A stretch of DNA of 64,000 bases from positions 51,429,501 to 51,493,500 of the forward strand of contig CM065804.1 of the NCBI GenBank assembly GCA_033398695.1, written 5' to 3'. The notes under the pieces were generated by a model. It was not told the DNA's origin. It was given only the letters and a program-made list of their open reading frames with translations, and did no database searches. This document shows, piece after piece, positions 34,710 to 47,460 of this stretch; the stretch's first letter is position 1; every line of letters starts with the position of its first letter. The position numbers and the translations under genes are program-made. The DNA is from Orobanche coerulescens (taxonomy: Eukaryota; Streptophyta; Magnoliopsida; Lamiales; Orobanchaceae).

Positions 34710-35180
34710 ATATAATAAATAAGAAGTACATTAATAAAATTAATAAACGCAAACAAAAATATTTCATAACAAAAATATTGTTTCAATAGATGAAAATAAT
34801 TCAATGACATAATCCATATTCTGTAGACAGTAACCAAAATGACAATAAAAATAATTCAATGACATAATCCATATTCATCATTTATAACAATATATAAATT
34901 GAATAAATACAACTAAAGTCCAAAGATTAATATAATTATATTATTTCTATGCCACGGCTTTTGAATATTCGATCATACGCCATCTCTATGCCTCCGAGAT
35001 GCATTACTCCACCTCATCGTCTTGATCCTACAAGAGAAAAATAAACACATGATGAATATTTGTTTTTGTTAAATTAGTGATCTTATAAAACTAAAAAATA
35101 AGGCTACAATACAAATGGTTGTAAATAAGTCAATAAAACTGGGAAAAATAAAATGAAAAAAATATTTTGTATTTAAAATA
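34710..35180. other. Inner CACTA spacer, AT-rich
   Basis: Very AT-rich. It includes a short direct repeat (AATAATTCAATGACATAATC occurs at about 34795 and 34850). No gene seen. Confidence 0.5.
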
Positions 35181-38100
35181 AACACACACCGAACATATTC
35201 TCCGAAGGATTTTTGGCATTATCGCGTTCTTGATCGGTTTTAATTCGAACATATGATAAACCACCGAGTGTTTGACTCAAATTAGCAAAGGTTTCGGGTG
35301 GAGTTGTTGCTTGAACATCTTTATTACTTCTCCAAAGTGTCTTTCATAATTTGCTCTTTAATTGGTTGTAGATACTCATCGGGAATTATTATGCCACCCA
35401 ATAAACCCTCTTACTCTGTCCGTTGATGATAGAGCACTTCCTCAATTGCATCGACTTTTTGACTTATCGGACTCCATTACTTCACAATATGCACTATCTC
35501 TATCAACTTTCCTTTCTAATTGGACTTGATCCATCTTGTCCTACATTAAAACTAAAGAATTAACAAGATGAAACATAAGTGCGTAATAAAATGCAATATA
35601 ATGATGTAACTAAAATGAACAGGGGAAAAGGGGAACAGGAGCAGGGAACAGGAGCAGGGTGATGCAACTAAAATGATGCAAATAAAATCAGAATCGTTCA
35701 TTTAAACGGGGAAGGCGGTTGATACAACATCATTTAAACTACAAATTTCGTTTCATTGGTTTGATCAGAGGTTCATCATACAATCATACTCGGCAAAACA
35801 AAGATAACCAACACTCATCACAAGATTCAAGATTCTACCTATGAAATCCTCATCCTATAGCTCTAGAAACGAGATCCTGACAAGAATTCATAATCATAAT
35901 GCGCTCATAAGATTTTAAAGAAACACCATAATGACCACCTCTTATCTTACTGTGGTCGTCATGGATTCATTCCTGACAATAATTCATATGAGAAGCTATA
36001 TGTGCATAGTTAAGTAATTAGAGACAATGGCACTTACTATGTTACTTTGAATAGCCTCATATGGCGTTTTGTATTTGTTACCGGCTTTTCTTTTTCGAGT
36101 TTCTTTGTACATACAAGCTTGGGATGGTGGCCTCTTCTCTGCATCTTGTTGTTGCTATCACAAAATTTCAAATTACAGAAATAGTTTACATTGGGATAAA
36201 AGGATAAAATAGTGTTATAGTAAATAAAGTGAATCATTAACAGTTCATTCACCAATTCATATTGCTTCCTCGCGAAGCTCATAGGACCCATGGTGTGCCT
36301 ATCTATTTGGTTCGTACTGCTTTCCTGTTTCTTTTTGCTTTCTACCTGTTTTTTCAGAATAAAACAACCCATAAGAAAAGGTCGAATCTGTGTCTCTAAT
36401 GATATAGGTTAAAATTACAGTGTGAGTTTCAGTTTGAACCACTTAGTCGAGTTACTCGACTTTACTGTGGTTCCCAGATACATTTCAATATCATTTCTTT
36501 ACATGCAATGAACTCGAGAACTAATGCTTCAACGTTACACGTCTATCCCCAACTTTAGCTTATTAAATCCACAAAATGGTCCTACATTCTTAATGAATGT
36601 CTAGAAGCCTGACTTCATTATAAATCTCAACAACAATTTTCCAGGATCTCATCACATATCACATTCTACAAATAGTTATCCACATATACTACTACTGCAT
36701 ATTCCTAGGAAAATGGTTGGAACTAAATCTTATACTACAATTTATATCCTAGTATTCTTCATGCATTTTGTTGTGCGAGGGGGTGTAGTCCTATAATTAT
36801 GCAATAACAAACTCCACCAATTCAACCGATTGAAAAATGCTTGTTACCATATACCTGTGCCCGGCATAAGACTATAAGGTCCAAAGATATTTTGCTCCAC
36901 GGAGTGATGTTCTAAGGAAAATAATAGCATACCCGCACTATTTCCAAATTCCAATACTCTAACAAGTCTGTAAAATGCTTTTCTGGAATTGTATCCGGAG
37001 CATGTTCTAGCCTATCATCATCATTGTCAAAGGCAAAATAGTGCTTTGCCTTGACATTGGATTTGTGTTTACGCCAGAGTCTTCCTACGCTCCCAAGCAC
37101 ATGTCTTTTACCTTGTTCAGATATAATGTACTTCTTCTGCATCAAATATTATTCATAGTTGAGTTTTCATCCGAGTTCATACTATATATAAAACCAACTC
37201 TAGCAAGATAAAGTATTTCAACATCTTAAAAATGGTTACCTTGACGTAATTCCAAATGTTATCCTTATCTAGAACATAATGCCAAGATCTTGTTCAATGG
37301 TGCAAGCGTAGAATTACGAGCTAACGTACCTAGGAAACTAGAAAATTTATCCAAAGTCTCCTTATCGGGACCAATAGGCTCCCCCTTTCATTTAAAATGA
37401 TAGGTTTATTGATCGAATGTCCATTCATGGACATCTTTGCACAGAGTTGGCCCTCTAGTTCGCTTTATCTTTGGTCTTGAAGGCTCTGCAATTAGGTTAC
37501 AAACCTTGATTACTAAATATAAATGTGTGGTTTAAAGTGCATCAGAATTATATATTAATATTTGACGCGTAAATAATTAGCAATGTAGTTTTTACCTTCC
37601 TGGTCTTGGTCAATTACTGGATCAAATTCCATCTCCAGTTGATCATCATTACCAATATGCACTCCATCACTGCAATCAACACCTTCTTCTCTTTCTACTA
37701 CTAAACCACATTCACTTAAACTCATAGAATTGTCGTACTCTTCCCCTGATACATGTCCAAGTGGTTGTGAATCACTTCTACGTATTACGGGGGTGCTAGA
37801 GCGCTTATATTTTGCAGTTAGCAATTCTTGATTCTGGAGACAAAGTTTCTGTACCAATGCATCACTTTGTTTCCCTCTCAATTCTTTTCTCTTAACTTTG
37901 CTTTAAGTCGCAAATAAGCGCTCATTGACCGTGGGGCAATGATTACCTTACGTTGTTGTGCATTATGTTGGACATCACCTCTTTCTCTTGTTGTCTTTGT
38001 AAGGATAACTTTCTTTGTGTAGAAGACTTTCCTAATCTCACTTGATCGGATATGGACAAACCCCTTTGTTTTGTCCAGAGTGCGAGTGGTGTACCTTGGC

Positions 38101-38644
38101 CGGAGATTTGCTTCACTAGAAACCATTCTCTTTTGTTTAATTTGATCTCGAACTCTGCTGTTTGGTTTGTGCTACAACTTCTGTTTGTGGCACATTTTCC
38201 AAGCATCTGTTCTTGTTATTTGAATGGCGCATCTTCACTAAATCGACATTGCTATGGAAGAAGTATTTGAAACCTTAAAACAATTAACAATGACAATTAT
38301 TACAGATATACACAAAAAGTAGCAATTAAGTGAGGAAGAAAAGAGGAAAAAGTTTCACAAATGCCATAACATAAAGAACGACCTTCTTTGAGCGAGAGCG
38401 CAATCAGACAAAGGTTAATCATTGGCTCATTTTCGTCTTCACTTGAGTTGAGTTCAGCATTTCCAGTCGGTGTGTACTCGTCATTATCGTTCTTTGAATT
38501 AGGCTTTGAATGCATCTTACTTATCTTCTTGGAAGTCTTGTTTAACTGGCTCATCACATTAGCCGCTTTTTTGAGCCCATATTCTTCCATTTTCAGTCTA
38601 TTTTCTTCTATCCTTTTTTGCCTTATTTTCTCGTAAGATGCCAT
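35181..38644 (-). pseudogene. CACTA second protein (Transposase_24 / TNP1-like), multi-exon
   Basis: Accessory DNA-binding protein of En/Spm-type elements. On the minus strand: MASYEKIRQKRIEENRLKM (38644 down to about 38380), a charged start; basic blocks 37878-38126 and 37555-37881; TRGPTLCKDVHEWTF near 37420-37470 and a GTLARNSTLAPL stretch near 37300-37345, typical of the family; KKYIISEQGKRHVLGSVGRL (36912-37145); a block containing MGPMSFARKQYEL near 36240-36290; and the C-terminal EVIKMFKQQ region near 35300. AT-rich gaps between blocks look like introns. A stop in the 37400 block and shifts between blocks indicate decay. Exon limits are approximate. Confidence 0.75.
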
Positions 38645-38764
38645 CTAAATACCTGTAATAGAAGAACAAAAGCCACACAATCATAGGCAATAATCAGAGC
38701 CACACAATCAGGATCAACAAACAATAGCATATAAAAAACATTTAATATGGAATGATGACACCGA

Positions 38765-39072
38765 GTTACCACGCCTTGTCACTAAAATCAGGAGAACAAA
38801 AAAAGAAAGTTGGAGATTCATGATCCAAAGTAGAAAGTAGATTAAAGTTCGATATTTCCCAGTAACGACATCTACCACACAAACATAAGAATAAATTACT
38901 AAAGTACTTGAAGCTATAACAATAAATGTAACCATACACGCCTTGTGACTAAAGTCGGAGAATAAAAAAAAGGAAAGATGGAGATTCATGATCCAAAGTA
39001 GAGAATAGATTAAAGTACGATGTTTCACAAGAAGAACATAAACCACACAAACATAAGAATAAATTACTAAAG
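38765..39072. repeat. Tandem duplication of about 170 bp between the two CACTA genes
   Basis: 38765-38902 and 38935-39072 share long stretches, including GGAGATTCATGATCCAAAGT and CACACAAACATAAGAATAAA, with moderate divergence. The minus-strand ORF 38714-39088 crosses both copies and is not supported as a gene. Confidence 0.75.
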
Positions 39073-39133
39073 TTCCCTTCCGTAGCAAAAAAAAAAAAAT
39101 TACTAAAGTTTGTAGCTATAACAATAAATATAA

Positions 39134-42100
39134 TCAGAAGACGTTAGTTCGTTGGTTCCATCCAATCCCAATCTGTTTCATCAACATCGGAATCGTTTTC
39201 ATTCCTCTCTTGTTTTGATGCACGCCAACTCTTTCGAAACACCTTCTCTCGCACAACCTTATATCATCATCATTAACCGTAGCTTGATTTTGGATCTCGA
39301 CACGTTCACGAAGTCTGCTCATATATGTATCTTCATATTGCCCTCAAAGATATTCAAAGTCTCGTGGCAACATTTGATTCACATGGTGCCAATCTGTGTC
39401 AACACCATCTTCCATGTAGAAAACTTGATGAACTTGTGATGCCAAGACGAATCGGTCATCTTTAGAACACAATTTACTAAAATTCACACGACTTAGACCA
39501 AGATCGTCTACTTCTGTATGAAACCAATCACACTCAAATAGCACGACACTAAATACGCTCCAATAATCTATCTCAATTATTGATCTTATAACCCCATAGT
39601 AAGTGACATTACCAAGAACAGGATTAAGATCCTTACTACTAGCAAAGCTTGGAGTTAAAGCTGATAATGAAACTCCACTATTCTGCGTTTTGCATTTCTC
39701 ATCGTGCTCTTTTGTGTAGAACTTGTAACCATTACAGAAATATCCAGTATATCTCCTTGCAATACTGGAAGGACCCAATGCTAACCACTTAATGTAGTCA
39801 GGGGCATTATCCAACTCAACCTTTTCTTTGAACCAACTCATAAATTCATTGCTATGTTTTTGCGCCTCCGTCCACCTTCTCTTCCTTTTACTTCTCGACT
39901 TCTTTTTTACAAACTGTTCATGTTCCCTACATTTACAACAACAATAAAATAAGAAAGTAAAACATAAAACTAGTCAGTTGATCATATACAAAAAAAATAC
40001 AAAAAACTTACTTGATGTAATTCTCAACCTGCTCATTGTCACAATTGAACAGAACATATCGATGCGCTAAAACCTTTATGTCCGAATCCAGAGTATATGC
40101 CTTCCCTTGCTTTCTTCCTTTCTTCTTCCTCCCAAGAGGATAGCCTATCTTAGGAAACAAAGGTGATTCCTCGGCAACTGTGTCGACCTGGTCAGTTTCA
40201 GTACTCCGATTGAGATTTTGGGATCGCTTACTTGCACCATCATGCAAATATCTAGAGCAGAATATCAAGCACTCTTCCGCTAAATAACCTTCGCAATGGA
40301 AGCCTCTGGCGGCATCTATTTTTAACATATGATTTCAGCTTTCCAAGGTATCTCTCTATAGGGTACATCCACCAATCACAGACAGGGCCACCAAGTTTTA
40401 TTTCATTGACCAAATGTATCGGTAGGTGGACCATGATGTCAAAAAGACGGTGGAAATATTCTTTCAAGCTCACAAACAATCTCAGAAATTTCAACTAGGA
40501 GACGATCCAAATCATTTCGATTGATGACTCTTTTACAAATAGATCGAAAGAAGCCACTCAGTCTAATAAGAGGTAAAGCGACATGTTTTGGCAGAGTGTT
40601 TCTAACAGCAGCTGGAAGTAAATATTGCATCATAATATGCGCATCATGGCTCTTATACCCTGATATTTTTCCCTCCTTCACTTGCACACACCTTGATATA
40701 TTAGATGCACAACCCTTTGGTAACTTCACCTTTTTAATAACACTGCAGAATATACTCTTCTCCTCTTTTGACATTGAAAATGATGCCTTGGGTAGCAACA
40801 CATACCGATCATCACCTGAAGCTTGAGGATGTAATTCTGGCCGAATCCCCATTTGTTTCAAATCTAATCGAGCATTATGATGATCTTTGGATTTTCCAGG
40901 AATATTTAACAAAGTTGCAAGCACACTATCATATATTTTTTTCTATATGCATGACATCCAAATGATGGCGACACCTAATATCTTTCCAGTATGGAAAACA
41001 GTGAAAGATGGAAGACTTTCTCCACGGACATTCATCAAGTTTCTTCTTTGGTTGTAACTTCCCAAAACTATTTTCCCAATTTTTCAGCAACTCTAAAATC
41101 TCGGACCCTGTTAAAGGTTCCGGAGCAGCCCTCTCCTCTGTCTCTCCGTCAAACGCCTTAGTATCATAGCGCCAAGGATGATCAGCTTCTAAAAGCCGAC
41201 GATTACCCAAATAACATGACTTGTTACTATTACTCAACGATCGATGGTCAGTTTCATAATGACAATGGGGACAAGCAAATTTCCCTTTGGTACTCCAACC
41301 AGACAACATTGCATATCCTGGAAAATCGCTTGTCGTTGATCTTAATGCTGCATGCATTCTGAAGGTCTGGTTCTTCGATGAGTCATAGGTGTCTAACCCA
41401 TTAAACCATAGATCTTTCATCTCTTCTACTAATGGTTGAAGGTAGACATCAATGTCATTACCGGGAGAGTCGCCCTGGAATAAGCAAAGAAAGCATCAGG
41501 AACTCTGACTTCATGAACAACCAGGGTGGTAAGTTATAATTCATTAAAACAACAGGCCATGTACTATGTTGTGTGCTCATAGTTCGAAAGGGATTAAATC
41601 CATCACTTGCAAGACCCAAACGAACATTGCGTGCTTCACTTCGAAAGTTTGGGTATAGTTGATCAAATTCTTGCCAATCGTCACCATCAGCAGGATGCCT
41701 CAGTAGCCCATCTTTTTCTCTTTTTTCATCATGCCACCTCATTAGCTCTCATTGCTTTGAGCACATGTACATCCTCTGAAGCCTAGTTTTAAGAGGAAAA
41801 TGCCAAACAACTTTAGCAGGAACTGGACGACCACTTTCAGTTTGATGATTTTCATTATTTTCTGGGTTTCTAACCTCTTTCTCTTTCCACCTTGGTGCAT
41901 GACACACATGACATAATGTATCATCAGAATGCTCCTTCCAATATAACATACAATCATTACGGCATGCATCAATTTTGACGTAATGAAGGCCTAAATCTTT
42001 CACTACTTTCTTTGCTTCATAAAAAGATCTTGGCAACTTAGCTTCTGGCAATAGCTCCCGAATCAACTCCAACAAATCTGAAAATGCAGTATTACTTATT

Positions 42101-42586
42101 CCATGAGTGCACTTCAATAGGTACATGCGAATGATAAATGACACTTTGAAAATGTTTTGCAACCAGGAACAGTTCCTCGTTTCCCATCTTCAACCAACTT
42201 ATAAAACCTTTTAGCCTCTGCATTTGGTTGATCTCCAACCCTTCATGGTTGTTCGGTAACCTTTCGCCACATCCCTATGAATTTCGTACAATAACCGACC
42301 AAGATCATCATGAGTGTCATGTGTATTATCTTTAGCCAACCCCTCTAAAACGACGTCGGGGTATACTATTGTCATTGCAATACTACTTCGGTGCCCGGCT
42401 CAATCCCATTAGCTATCAAATGATTGAAAACCTGCCTCTACGATGCCGTAAACGATGATAACATTCCTTACAAGGACCAAGAATTTGATCTCCTATTGCG
42501 CGTGTTGCAAATGCTTTATTTAAATAAGCTTCCACACCTTTTTCATACTCATTACTAGATTGTAGGAAATTGGTCCAACTACTCAT
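39134..42586 (-). pseudogene. tnp2: CACTA Tnp2-type transposase (with DUF4218 and DUF4216 regions)
   Basis: Cuts and joins CACTA ends. The start is at 42586 (MSSWTNFL), giving the transposase-associated N-domain with a CKECYHRLRH zinc-like motif and, after a frameshift, a NHLIANGIEPGT stretch. The Tnp2 core follows: CHVCHAPRW (about 41890), DEKREKDGLLRHPADGDDW and LASDGFNPFRTMSTQHSTW (41458-41742), GYAMLSGWSTKGKFACPHC and DVMHIEKNI (40929-41420). Then a DUF4218-like region (FDIMVHLPIHLVNEIKLGG and GYLAEECLIFCSRYLH, 40252-40924) and a DUF4216-like region (VLFECDWFHTEVDDLG, 39344-39841). Interruptions: a TGA at about 41746, a frameshift near 41460, shifts in the N-domain, and gaps near 40925 and 39850-40010 that may be introns. 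Inactive as it stands. Confidence 0.9.
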
Positions 42587-42862
42587 TTCGTCACCTTTAT
42601 CAAGGTATAAGAAATTTGTTCTTAGGGATTAAAAACATTAAGATATAATTAAATGATATGTTTAAAATAGGAAATAAAAGTATAAATAACTATGTACAGT
42701 TTAGTTACATGAATTTTATTATACATCGCTTGGGAAAAATTATCATTATTATAAGTCACTTGGGAAAAAATTCATTTTCACATACAAGTTTCAGATTTTT
42801 TCAACAACATAAATATACCTTAACAAATAAATTGTTCACATATTTGACACAAAAAGAGTGCA

Positions 42863-43571
42863 AAGAAAGGATAATTCAAAATCCCGAGTTCTAGAGCTCA
42901 TATACTATTGGCTCTAATACTTTGTTTCGTGCAACATTATCCATCAGGAACCTATATCTGGAAATGCAAGGAGAAGCTCCAAGAGTGGCATGGCACATGA
43001 TGATTACAAGAAACATTGCTCCTCCCAAGTTCATGTTTATAACTTGTTTGGCTATTATGAAAAGACTCTCTACCTGTGATCATTTGGTGAAGTTTGGTGT
43101 TCAATGTGAGCAACAATGTTGTCTCTGTTTACAAGAAAATGAGTCCCATAACCATTTGTTCTTTAAGTGTTCTTTCTCTTCGATGGTGTGGAGGCAAATT
43201 GCTGATTGGTGTGGGTTTCATACTCATGTATATGAATGGCAGGATGAGCTGGAATATATGAAGACCCAATACACAACCAAATCTGGTAAATAGTTCCTTT
43301 ACAGATTGGTTTTGTCCACAGTGGTGTATTGGCTTTGGAAAGAGAGAAATAGAAGAAAGTTTTGTGATGAGAGTAGTCCAGTGGAAAGAGTGGTAAGGCA
43401 ATGTCAATTATCCATTGCCACCGTAGGGATCAATATGGCAAAGCGATGCGATTTGAAGTCATAGAGGTTAGAGTAGATGATAGAATTGAGTAGTTTGTTG
43501 GATTGTTGGTTGTATAGCTTTGCTTACAATGCTTCACTTGGTAATAAAATCATTCTAATTACCCCCCCAAA
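42863..43571 (+). mobile_element. 5'-truncated LINE (L1-type) insertion
   Basis: The 12-bp word AAAAAGAGTGCA flanks it (42851-42862 and 43572-43583), a target duplication. The insertion ends in a short A-run after ATTACCCCCCC. Only the last part of the element is present, as expected of incomplete target-primed reverse transcription. Confidence 0.85.
42922..43463 (+). pseudogene. LINE ORF2 C-terminus with RT zinc-binding domain
   Basis: The frame encodes the zf-RVT region found after LINE reverse transcriptases in plants: IAPPKFMFITCLAIMKRL, then CCLCLQENESHNHLFFKC (a C-x2-C...H-x4-C zinc motif) and VWRQIADWCGF. A TAG at 43291-43293 interrupts it, after which VVYWLWKERNRRKF continues in the same frame, the usual C-terminal signature. 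RT and endonuclease parts are absent because of 5' truncation. Confidence 0.85.
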
Positions 43572-43583
43572 AAAAAGAGTGCA

Positions 43584-44680
43584 TCAAATAATTTTATGAT
43601 GCACTGTATATAAGTAACATAAATGTACTACAAATCATGACAACTATTTTAAAACAAGAGATTAAAGTTAGGACGACAACTAAAAATAAAACGGAACGAC
43701 TTTGTATATAAAATATAACAAATTTCATTACAACTTAAACACGTTCCTCAACTATACCATACATAAATCTAAACCATATTAGGTCATATCAATTTCTCAG
43801 TCTAATAAGCATCAAACTATTAAGAGCAGTTCATTAAATCAAATTTCTAAATTTAAACAAGTCCAACAAGAGAATCAATTTCTACACAAGAATAAAAACC
43901 AAAACTGATAAAAAATGAGCAACAAAAACATAAGTTACATAACATAACATACCTTACTAACGTCTGGATTCAACAACCGCAAAGAACGACCGAGCCATCA
44001 ATCCTAACCACGTGAATTGCACCTTGAACCAAAAAAAAAAAGAAAACTAACCATACCGCAAAGAACTTCTATCGACACCAACAACAACAATTAACAAAAC
44101 ACTAAATAATAATACCAATGCTAATAACAACATCAACTCAGGTTTACAATTTCAATCGAATATTCATAATTAGTGTTAAAAATTAAAACATAAATTCATA
44201 CAAATTGAAAAAGTACGAAAAAGAGGATGAGGATTAGGCAAAAAAATATTGAAACTTACAAAGATAGTGTCGATTAAGAGAGTGAAATCACTTAATACCC
44301 ATTTTTCTTCACAAAGGTCGATTAAGAGTTCACCGTGGAGTAGGGCATGCATGAAAATTGTATTCTTTTGTTTTTATTTCTGTTGTTTTAGAATAGGGAT
44401 TGTTTTTGTTCCTTTTGTTTTAGAAGATGGTATTTTTTTTATTCCTTTTGTTTTTGTATATAGGGTAGTTTTTATTATTAATTAGGTTGATATACTAAAG
44501 CAATTAATTAGATGGACTAAATTTCACTAAAATTTTTGCCGCCCAAAATTCTTATCAATTCTTAATTAATTAGTTTTTGTATACCGCCAAAATTTCACTA
44601 AAATATTTAAACCTTCATTATTAGAGCTAAAATAAGTAAAAGTGAAATAATTTAAATTTCTATGAATATCGAATAAAATT
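43584..44680. other. Inner CACTA 5' flank of the transposase gene
   Basis: AT-rich sequence between the LINE and the right subterminal repeats, upstream of the minus-strand transposase and so the likely promoter region. An ORF at 44249-44485 has no domain and includes T-rich low-complexity sequence. Confidence 0.45.
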
Positions 44681-45075
44681 GATACCTTAAAATGTTATTA
44701 TTCTTAATATGTTACATAAAGTGATACATAAAGGTAAATCGAATTTCAATATAAATGATGTAACACAAAATAGTGATACCTTTAAATGTTACTAATTTTT
44801 AAAGTGTTACGTTAAGTGATACATAAAAGTAAATTGAATATGTAACACAAAAAAATAATACCTTAAAATGTTATCTATTTTTAAAGTGTTACATTAAGTG
44901 ATACATAAAGGTAAATTGAATATGGAACACAAAAAAGTGATACCTTAAAATGTTACATATTTTAAAAGTGTTACATTAAGTGATACATAATAATAAAGTG
45001 GTACATAATTGTTACCTATACATTCACCAATTTTTAATTATTAAAAGTGGTACCTTTGGGTGTTACATATTCTCA
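44680..45075. repeat. Right subterminal repeats of inner CACTA
   Basis: About four imperfect copies, 70-90 bp each, containing GTGATACCTTAAAATGTTA, AAGTGTTACATTAAGTGATA and GGTAAATTGAATATG. They share the GTAACA/AAGTGTTAC words with the left subterminal repeats. Confidence 0.8.
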
Positions 45076-45243
45076 CTTTTCTACTAGTGTGGGTGTCATA
45101 AGTGCGTGTCATTGTACAATGACGAACAAATGCGAGTCATAATGAGTTATGACTGGTCCTTCTATGACCAGCATTTGCGCGTCATAAAGGCCCTTTATGA
45201 CGCCAAATGCGCGTCAAGAAAGACTCTTTTTCTACTAGTGAAG

Positions 45244-45543
45244 CATACAATATACAAGTCTTCATCAACTAACTTAATGCCCAATTAAGTTTTATCGGCT
45301 TGCGGATAACTAAAGTTATTGAGTTCTAAACACTTCCAGTGCAACACTCCTTATCTCATAAGGAGTGGAATGATTCTACTCAAAAGCACGGATATCATTT
45401 CTATTTATTTACCAAATCAAGAACGCCAATGATATACAACAAATAAAGAAATAAACACTGTCTTTTATTAATGAATATATAATCACATATAGATGCCATA
45501 ACTCTCTTATCCTCATAGTGGCATTCTAGGGCATACGCTAACA
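45244..45543 (-). repeat. Copia 3' LTR, proximal part
   Basis: Continues the LTR cut at 28237. The minus-strand LTR start TGTTAGCGTATGCCCTAG is at 45543, immediately after the polypurine tract. Confidence 0.85.
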
Positions 45544-45554
45544 ATCTCCCACTT
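45544..45554 (-). promoter_or_regulatory. Copia polypurine tract
   Basis: The minus strand reads AAGTGGGAGAT directly before the LTR start, typical of plant Copia elements. Confidence 0.8.
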
Positions 45555-45558
45555 GCAC

Positions 45559-46307
45559 TCAATGCCACATATTTTGATATCTAATACCCATGTTATCCAG
45601 ATGTCTCTCCCAGTCAATCTGCGATAGTGGCTTGGTAAGCAGGTCAGCAAGGTTATTTGCTGAGTCTACCCTCTGCAGTCCAATGTATCTATTCTTCACC
45701 ATCTGTATGACGATGTGATACTTTCTCTGAATATGCTTGGTCTTATGATAAGACCTAGGTTCTTTAGCATGTGGAACAACTCCTTCATTGTCGCAGTAAA
45801 GCGGCACTGGCAGCTTCGCGCTTGGAACCACTTGAAGTTCTTCAAGATACTTCTTGATCCAACATGCTTCCCTTGACGCCTCTGAGGCTGCCTGATACTC
45901 GGCCTGGCAGGTGGAATGTGCAACCGCAGTTTGCTTGGAACTCATCCAAGAAATTGCTACACCATTCAAAGTAAATATATACCTTGAAGTGGACTTTCTT
46001 TTGTCCGCATCGCCACCGAAATCCGAGTCCGTGAACCCATCCATTCTTAATTCTCCACCACCGTATGTAAGAACCATTTGTTTAGTCCGTTTAAGGTACT
46101 TTAGAACGTTCTTTACGGCTGTCCAATGTTCTTAATCTGGGTTTGCTTGAAACTGACTGACTACGCTCACAACGTATGCAATGTCCGGTCTCATGCACAA
46201 CATTGCGTACATGAGGCTACCCACAACCGATGCATAGGGTACCTGTATCATCTCCATTATGTCTTCCTCACTTTGAGGACACATAGATTTGGAGAGTTTC
46301 AAACCAT
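45559..46307 (-). pseudogene. Copia pol: end of RT and RNase H
   Basis: RT C-terminus with HGLKLSKSMCPQ, PYASVVGSLMYAMLCMRPDI and SVVSQFQANPD (about 46309-46132). A TAA follows at the position equivalent to the linker, then RNase H: FTDSDFGGDADKRKSTSRY, SSKQTAVAHSTCQAEYQAAS, CWIKKYLEEL and YCDNEGVVPHAKEPRSYHKT, ending near 45559 just before the polypurine tract. Copia RNase H removes the RNA template during reverse transcription. The gene's upstream part lies beyond the solo LTR at 49117-50759. Confidence 0.9.
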
Positions 46308-47332
46308 GTCGCTGTAACACCCCCCGGGAATAATACACGCCGTAGACCCTTTTTCTATAAGGATCTACCAGGCTAAAAACCACGATACGAACAATGTTTG
46401 ACCGGCCGAGGTCAAACAACATACTAACACAGACCGATAAGGTCAAATATTAATTACAATGACCAATGAAGTCTCACAATTAAATCAACCCAAAAATAAA
46501 CTCATTATTGTACATACCCACACATGGGTCAAAATACAATACAGCGGAAGGCTGAAGATAACTCAACAATACAACAACATCAAACTGGACTCTTAACTCT
46601 TGATTAGTATCGCGGCTCATCTTCTTCCATGCCGTCCCTGTGGTTGCTCCAACAAACTAAGCACACATGATACGCATTTCCCCCATTTAAGGGGTTAGAA
46701 TTTGAATGGCTAGTACAAGGATTCAGTCTATACAAAATATATCAAGCCAATATCAGTTATATTAAAATAACAACAGTTGTGAAAGAAGTTCCCGAGAGGT
46801 TTTCAATATTTAAGGTACAAGTCAAGTCATTAAAAATAATATATATAAACTCGGGAGTTTTAGAAAATGACATAAAGTCTTTTAGGACTTCAAGTTCAAG
46901 ATTATAAAACCTTTTTCGAAAATAATAGGGTCTCGGCCCAAATCTCGTTCATGTAACAAACAATTTTATAAATAGAAAATATTTATGGATCTTGAGTCCT
47001 TAGTTGCAAAACCATCTCAAGATGAATGGGTCTCGACCCAAAGTCATTTTCCACAAAACAACCATTACACAACCATTGGGATCTCAACCCATAATCTCAT
47101 CAAACCACAGTACACGAAAACAATAACAAGGTTCGTTTTCCAACACCAAAACCTCACAATCAAGGAGCTAACCACTTATGACACATATCATAGTGCCATT
47201 CTAGCCAAGTACCAACATTCAATATATAATGTACATTAACATCGAGAACCAAAACGTTGTGATATTCCAGACATATCACAATTATCGAAAACATCAACAT
47301 AATCCTCATGATGAAAACCATGGTAACCCGCA

Positions 47333-47460
47333 GCCGTACCCATTAGTATCGGCCCCTAGAGGCCCCGTCGGACCCTCCCGAGGTGGGAAACCACTTCCAC
47401 GGCCGTACCCAATAGTATCGTCCCCTAGAGACCCCGTCGGGCCATCCTTGGGTGGAAGAA
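47333..47460. repeat. Direct repeat of about 70 bp inside the solo LTR
   Basis: Two copies of a GC-rich unit (CCGTACCCATTAGTATCG, CCCCTAGAGGCCCCGTCGG and a TTGGGTGG-like end), diverged at a few sites. ORFs across it (47229-47477, 47306-47545) are chance. Confidence 0.75.

Larger units (their letters stand above)
34066..45089 (-). mobile_element. Inner CACTA transposon with Tnp2 and a second transposase-type gene
   Basis: Ends CACTACTAGAAAA (34066) and inverse TTTTCTACTAGTG (ending 45089), flanked by TGG (34063-34065 and 45090-45092). The 11-kb interior has minus-strand genes for a Tnp2-type transposase (39134-42586) and a Transposase_24-type protein (about 35180-38644), plus long subterminal repeats with AAGTGTTAC/GTAACAC words, different from those of the outer CACTA. 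A 5'-truncated LINE sits at 42863-43571. Stops and frameshifts in both genes suggest it is dead. Confidence 0.92.
28238..45240. mobile_element. Outer CACTA transposon carrying host gene fragments (Pack-CACTA)
   Basis: Termini are CACTAGTAGAAAC (28238) and the inverse TTTCTACTAGTG (ending 45240), flanked by AAG (28235-28237 and 45241-45243), the 3-bp duplication typical of CACTA elements. Removing the nested inner CACTA leaves an element of about 6 kb. Its ends are rich in TTATGAC/GTCATAA words (left about 28275-28405; right about 33930-34060 and 45090-45225), likely subterminal transposase-binding repeats. No transposase belongs to it; the interior holds fragments of three host genes on the plus strand, so it is non-autonomous. 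Confidence 0.92.
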
